This document shows positions 35,235 to 38,262 of a stretch of 38,262 nt of DNA, piece after piece. The stretch covers positions 118,331 to 156,592 of the forward strand of contig DPCK01000021.1 in assembly GCA_003516285.1 (NCBI GenBank). Reading direction: 5' to 3'. Within the stretch, counting starts at the first letter, position 1. Each line of letters starts with the position of its first letter. The stretch comes from Lutibacter sp. GTDB taxonomy: Bacteria; Bacteroidota; Bacteroidia; Flavobacteriales; Flavobacteriaceae. The notes under the pieces are model-generated. The model saw nothing but the letters and a program-made list of their open reading frames with translations, was not told the DNA's origin and did not search any database. Position numbers and translations under genes: made by a program.

Positions 35235-37301
35235 ATGAAAAACAACAAAACAGTATTAAAAGTAAACCAATTTCTCTTATTAATTTTCCTTTTTATAAGT
35301 TGTGTAAAAGACGGGGATTTTGAAACGCCCAATGTCGATTGCTCAGAGCCTGATCTTACGGCAACTACCACAATTCAACAAGTAAAAGAAATGTACACTT
35401 TTGGAGGTGCCAAAATCATTGAAGCCGATATTATTGTGGAAGGTTACGTGGTTTCCAGCGACAAATCGGGGAATATTTACAAGTCTATTTCTATTCAGGA
35501 CAAACCCGAGAATCCGACTGCGGCCATTAAGATTTCCATCAACCAAACCAATATTTACACGAAATATAATGTCGGACGGAAAATTTACGTAAAATTGAAA
35601 GGATTGGCGGTTGGCTACAGTTTTGGAAGCGTGCAAATTGGCGTGGCAACCGGAGACGGACTGGCAGGTATTTTGGGTTCGGAACTCGACAAATACATTG
35701 TGCGTTCGTGTGAAGTTGCGGAAATAATTCCCAAAAAAGTTGCTATCGAAGACTTGAATAAAAGTATGCTGGAAATGCTCATAGAAATTGAAAATGTTCA
35801 GTTTAAATCGGGCGATTTGGGGAAAGCCTACGGAAATGCAGGCAATACCGCAACGGTAAATCGCGTGTTGGAAAGCACTGACAATTCCTGTAATTTTCTG
35901 GATGAAGTTGTGCTTAGAAACAGCGGTTTCGCCAGTTTTAAAAACAATTTATTGCCCGAAGGAAAAGGCAGCGTTGTGGCTATCTTCAGCAATTATTATG
36001 ATGATTTTCAATTGTATTTGCGCAATACGGATGATGTGAAATTCACCACAGCAAGATGCGATTATTCCAGTTCTTTTCAGCCGAATATCACTTTGAAATC
36101 GTTGAAGGAAATGTACAAAGGAAGTGTGGTTGAATTTGGCATCAGCAACAATTATGTAATTGAAGGCTTTGTAATTTCAAGTGACAATCACGGAAGTTTC
36201 GAGAAAAAATTAGTGATTCAAGATGCGGTTGAAAACGCAACTGCCGGCATTCAAATTTTAATCGGCAAAACCGCCAATTTTGAACAATACAATGTTGGCG
36301 ACAAGGTTTTTGTGAAGTTGAACAAACTGTATATGAATAAAAAAGACGGTGTTTTAACCATCGGTTTTCCAAAGGGAACTGCCATTACTGAAATTGAAGA
36401 ATCCCAAATTCCCGATTTCATTTTCTATAGTGGCGAAAATTTTAATATAATTCCCAAAGAAATTTTAATATCAGAGGTATTGAATCCCGCTTTTGAAAAC
36501 ACCTTGGTAAAAGTAAAAAATGTACAATTGGTACAAAATGAATTGGGTTCTGCATTTACCTATTTTAGTGGTATAAACAACGGTTTTCGAACTTTGGAAA
36601 CCTGCAACATCTCTACAAAACTATCGGTTTTTACCAATGGAAAGGCTACTTTTGCAAACAAATTATTTCCGCAGGGACGAGGAAATATTACCGGCGTTTT
36701 AAGCAATGTTCTTGAATTGAGAACCGCTTTGGATGTTCAGTTTTCTGGAGCTTTTGAAGCTTGTCCGGTTTTTGTTCCAAAAATAATGATTACAGAAGTA
36801 GCCGACCCAAACAACAATGTTTCCGCACGTTTTGTGGAACTGTACAATGCCGGAGTTGGTGAAGTGAACTTAACGGGATGGAAGCTGAATAAATATTTAA
36901 ACGGTGCCACAACGGTTTCCGGCACGGCATTGGCGTTAACGGGAATCGTGATTCCCGCTGGCGGTTTTGCCATTATTTCCGTAAGCGACTACAAAATATT
37001 GTTTGATGATATTCCGGATATTGAATCCACCTATATTTCCGGAAACGGCGATGACGTTTATGAATTGGTGAACAACACCGGCGCAAGAATCGATATTTTT
37101 GGCGTTATTGGTGTTGATGGAAATGGCACAAATTGGGAATATTTAGACGGAAGAGCGGTGAGAAAGACCTCTATATCTGCACCAAATCCAGTATTTACCG
37201 TCAGTGAATGGACCATTTATTCGGCTGCATCAAACAGCTTGATTACACATCCGAATTCACCGCAAAATGCACCTGCCGGTTTTAATCCAAGAGTGCGGTA
37301 A
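35235..37301 (+). CDS. DUF5689-like lipoprotein with two tandem halves and lamin-tail domain
   Basis: A 688-residue lipoprotein. Signal peptide with lipobox FISC (Cys23). Two similar halves follow (about 33-282 and 283-510): both have a TTIQQVKEMY/TLKSLKEMY start, an IVEGYVVSSD/VIEGFVISSD strand, IQDKPENPTAAIKI/IQDAVENATAGIQI, and YNVGRKIYVKL/YNVGDKVFVKL, the DUF5689/OB-fold pattern. The C-terminus (about 513-660) is a lamin-tail domain (ITEVADPN, FVELYNAG, LTGWKL), common in extracellular nucleases and adhesins. It is co-transcribed with the TonB-dependent receptor and opposite the EEP nuclease. A substrate-binding surface lipoprotein is the inferred role; nucleic acid is the best guess for its ligand. 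Confidence 0.85.
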   Translation: MKNNKTVLKVNQFLLLIFLFISCVKDGDFETPNVDCSEPDLTATTTIQQVKEMYTFGGAKIIEADIIVEGYVVSSDKSGNIYKSISIQDKPENPTAAIKISINQTNIYTKYNVGRKIYVKLKGLAVGYSFGSVQIGVATGDGLAGILGSELDKYIVRSCEVAEIIPKKVAIEDLNKSMLEMLIEIENVQFKSGDLGKAYGNAGNTATVNRVLESTDNSCNFLDEVVLRNSGFASFKNNLLPEGKGSVVAIFSNYYDDFQLYLRNTDDVKFTTARCDYSSSFQPNITLKSLKEMYKGSVVEFGISNNYVIEGFVISSDNHGSFEKKLVIQDAVENATAGIQILIGKTANFEQYNVGDKVFVKLNKLYMNKKDGVLTIGFPKGTAITEIEESQIPDFIFYSGENFNIIPKEILISEVLNPAFENTLVKVKNVQLVQNELGSAFTYFSGINNGFRTLETCNISTKLSVFTNGKATFANKLFPQGRGNITGVLSNVLELRTALDVQFSGAFEACPVFVPKIMITEVADPNNNVSARFVELYNAGVGEVNLTGWKLNKYLNGATTVSGTALALTGIVIPAGGFAIISVSDYKILFDDIPDIESTYISGNGDDVYELVNNTGARIDIFGVIGVDGNGTNWEYLDGRAVRKTSISAPNPVFTVSEWTIYSAASNSLITHPNSPQNAPAGFNPRVR

Positions 37302-37339
37302 TGCTTTAATTTTATGACAAAATACTCATTCTTTATTAT

Positions 37340-37379
37340 GAATCCGCGTTATCGTGTATTGGGAATCCACGCTATCGTG
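37340..37379. repeat. Short direct repeat, 17 bp twice
   Basis: 37340-37356 (GAATCCGCGTTATCGTG) and 37363-37379 (GAATCCACGCTATCGTG) agree at 15 of 17, period 23. It lies in the gap between the lipoprotein gene and lpxD. Confidence 0.7.
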
Positions 37380-37383
37380 CTTC

Positions 37384-38262
37384 TTATTTAACAAGTCTGC
37401 GTAGCGCAGCCCATTGTTTCAGCATTTCTCTCGAATCTTGTGCCGGATAACCCAACACGGTTTTTCCTGCTTCAACATCATTCATCACACCAGAACCTCC
37501 TGCAACCACTGCGCCAGAATGAACGGTAACGTGGTCTTTAATGGAAGCGCTTCCGCCAATAACAACGCCGTCACCAAGAGTAACGGAACCCGCCAAGCCA
37601 CTGTGGCCAGCCATAATGCAAGAGCGACCCATCACACTATTGTGGGCTATTTGTACAAGATTGTCAATTTTACATCCATCACCAATTTTGGTTGAACTAA
37701 ACTTTCCGCGATCCACACAAGAATTTGCCCCTATTTCCACATAATTTCCAATAACCACATTGCCAATGTGCGGAATTTTCACCAAACCCCGGCCGTCTTC
37801 ACTGGCGCAATAGCCAAATCCGTCCCCACCGATGCTTACGTTGAGATGAAAAATGCAAAAACTGCCTATTTCACTTCGTTCTCGAATTACGGTGCCAGAC
37901 CAAATCACCGTGCCGTTGCCGATACTGGTTTCATCAAAAATGGTCACATTTGGGTACAAAACAACACCGTCACCCAATACCACGTTTTTTCCTACATAAC
38001 AGTTTGCGCCAATTTTACAGTTTTTTCCAATGGTTGCAGAATGATGAACCACTGCTGTTGCGTGAATTGCTGATTCAAAAACAGGAGGATCCGGACTGAA
38101 CATTTCCAGCAATCTGGCCATTGCCAAATCGGCATTTTTTACTTTAATCAAGGCGCGATTTTCTCCTGGCTCTATGTCCAAATCTTCATTCACAATGGCC
38201 GCACAGGCTTTTGAAGTTTCCCACAATCGCACGTATTTTTTGCTTCCTATAAATGAAATATG
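37384..38262 (-). CDS. lpxD: UDP-3-O-acylglucosamine N-acyltransferase LpxD (5' partial)
   Basis: The frame stays open to the edge of the window: the codons past the GTG at 38232 read HISFIGSKKY into VRLWETSK, so the gene starts outside. The C-terminal left-handed beta-helix is built of hexapeptide repeats, and QIAHNSVMG holds the catalytic histidine motif. LpxD adds the second hydroxyacyl chain to UDP-3-acyl-glucosamine in lipid A synthesis. The last residues before the stop (37384) read MLKQWAALRRLVK, an alpha-helical tail typical of LpxD. Convergent with the DUF5689-like gene. Confidence 0.9.
   Translation of the reverse strand, partial: HISFIGSKKYVRLWETSKACAAIVNEDLDIEPGENRALIKVKNADLAMARLLEMFSPDPPVFESAIHATAVVHHSATIGKNCKIGANCYVGKNVVLGDGVVLYPNVTIFDETSIGNGTVIWSGTVIRERSEIGSFCIFHLNVSIGGDGFGYCASEDGRGLVKIPHIGNVVIGNYVEIGANSCVDRGKFSSTKIGDGCKIDNLVQIAHNSVMGRSCIMAGHSGLAGSVTLGDGVVIGGSASIKDHVTVHSGAVVAGGSGVMNDVEAGKTVLGYPAQDSREMLKQWAALRRLVK

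Overview
The window looks like ordinary chromosome from a low-GC marine or freshwater member of the Flavobacteriaceae (Bacteroidota). This rests on the gliding gene gldH next to a RicT/PSP1 gene and a class A penicillin-binding protein, many lipoproteins with flavobacterial lipoboxes, a GNAT-nitrilase fusion protein, a SusC-like TonB-dependent receptor beside an OB-fold lipoprotein, and promoters of the Bacteroidota type (-7 box TAnnTTTG, little Shine-Dalgarno). No phage, plasmid, complete insertion sequence or CRISPR array was seen.

Layout. (1) 1-9624, all plus and tightly packed: ricT (5' end outside the window), gldH, a PBP1A-type enzyme, the two subunits of 3-oxoacid CoA-transferase, exonuclease III, an OmpA-like lipoprotein, an MltD-like lytic transglycosylase and a DUF4837 lipoprotein. 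The theme is cell envelope and peptidoglycan plus ketone-body metabolism. (2) 9829-13689: a TrmH-type RNA methyltransferase divergent from mutS with back-to-back promoters, then a TatA/B-like protein. (3) 13721-15274, minus: an ECF sigma factor with a small putative anti-sigma protein, then an O-methyltransferase. (4) 15578-17886, plus: an M20 amidohydrolase overlapping an alanine-racemase-like gene. (5) 17970-22435, minus: an M1 aminopeptidase, an S8 lipoprotein protease and an MBL-fold hydrolase; the last two share a promoter with a strong palindrome. (6) 22527-26398, minus: tRNA-Cys, a CorA-type transporter, a GNAT-nitrilase fusion and tRNA-Ala. (7) 26591-28850, plus: an OsmC-like protein and recJ. 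(8) 29047-32326, minus: an S9 peptidase and a secreted EEP-fold nuclease/phosphatase. (9) 32471-37301, plus: a TonB-dependent receptor and a lipoprotein with two DUF5689-like halves and a lamin-tail domain. (10) 37384 to the end, minus: lpxD (5' end outside).

The most system-like locus is 31283-37301: a secreted EEP-fold hydrolase divergent from an outer-membrane receptor and an OB-fold/lamin-tail lipoprotein. I infer an extracellular nucleic-acid or phosphate-ester scavenging module; the substrate is not shown by the sequence.

The intergenic spaces hold an unusual load of decaying palindromic repeats: three copies of an element with core CCCGCCAGCTGGCGGG, a CCCCCGAAGGGGG element that supplies the stop codon of recJ, a 35-bp duplication of the 3' end of tRNA-Ala, and short tandem duplications. 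These explain several spurious short reading frames.
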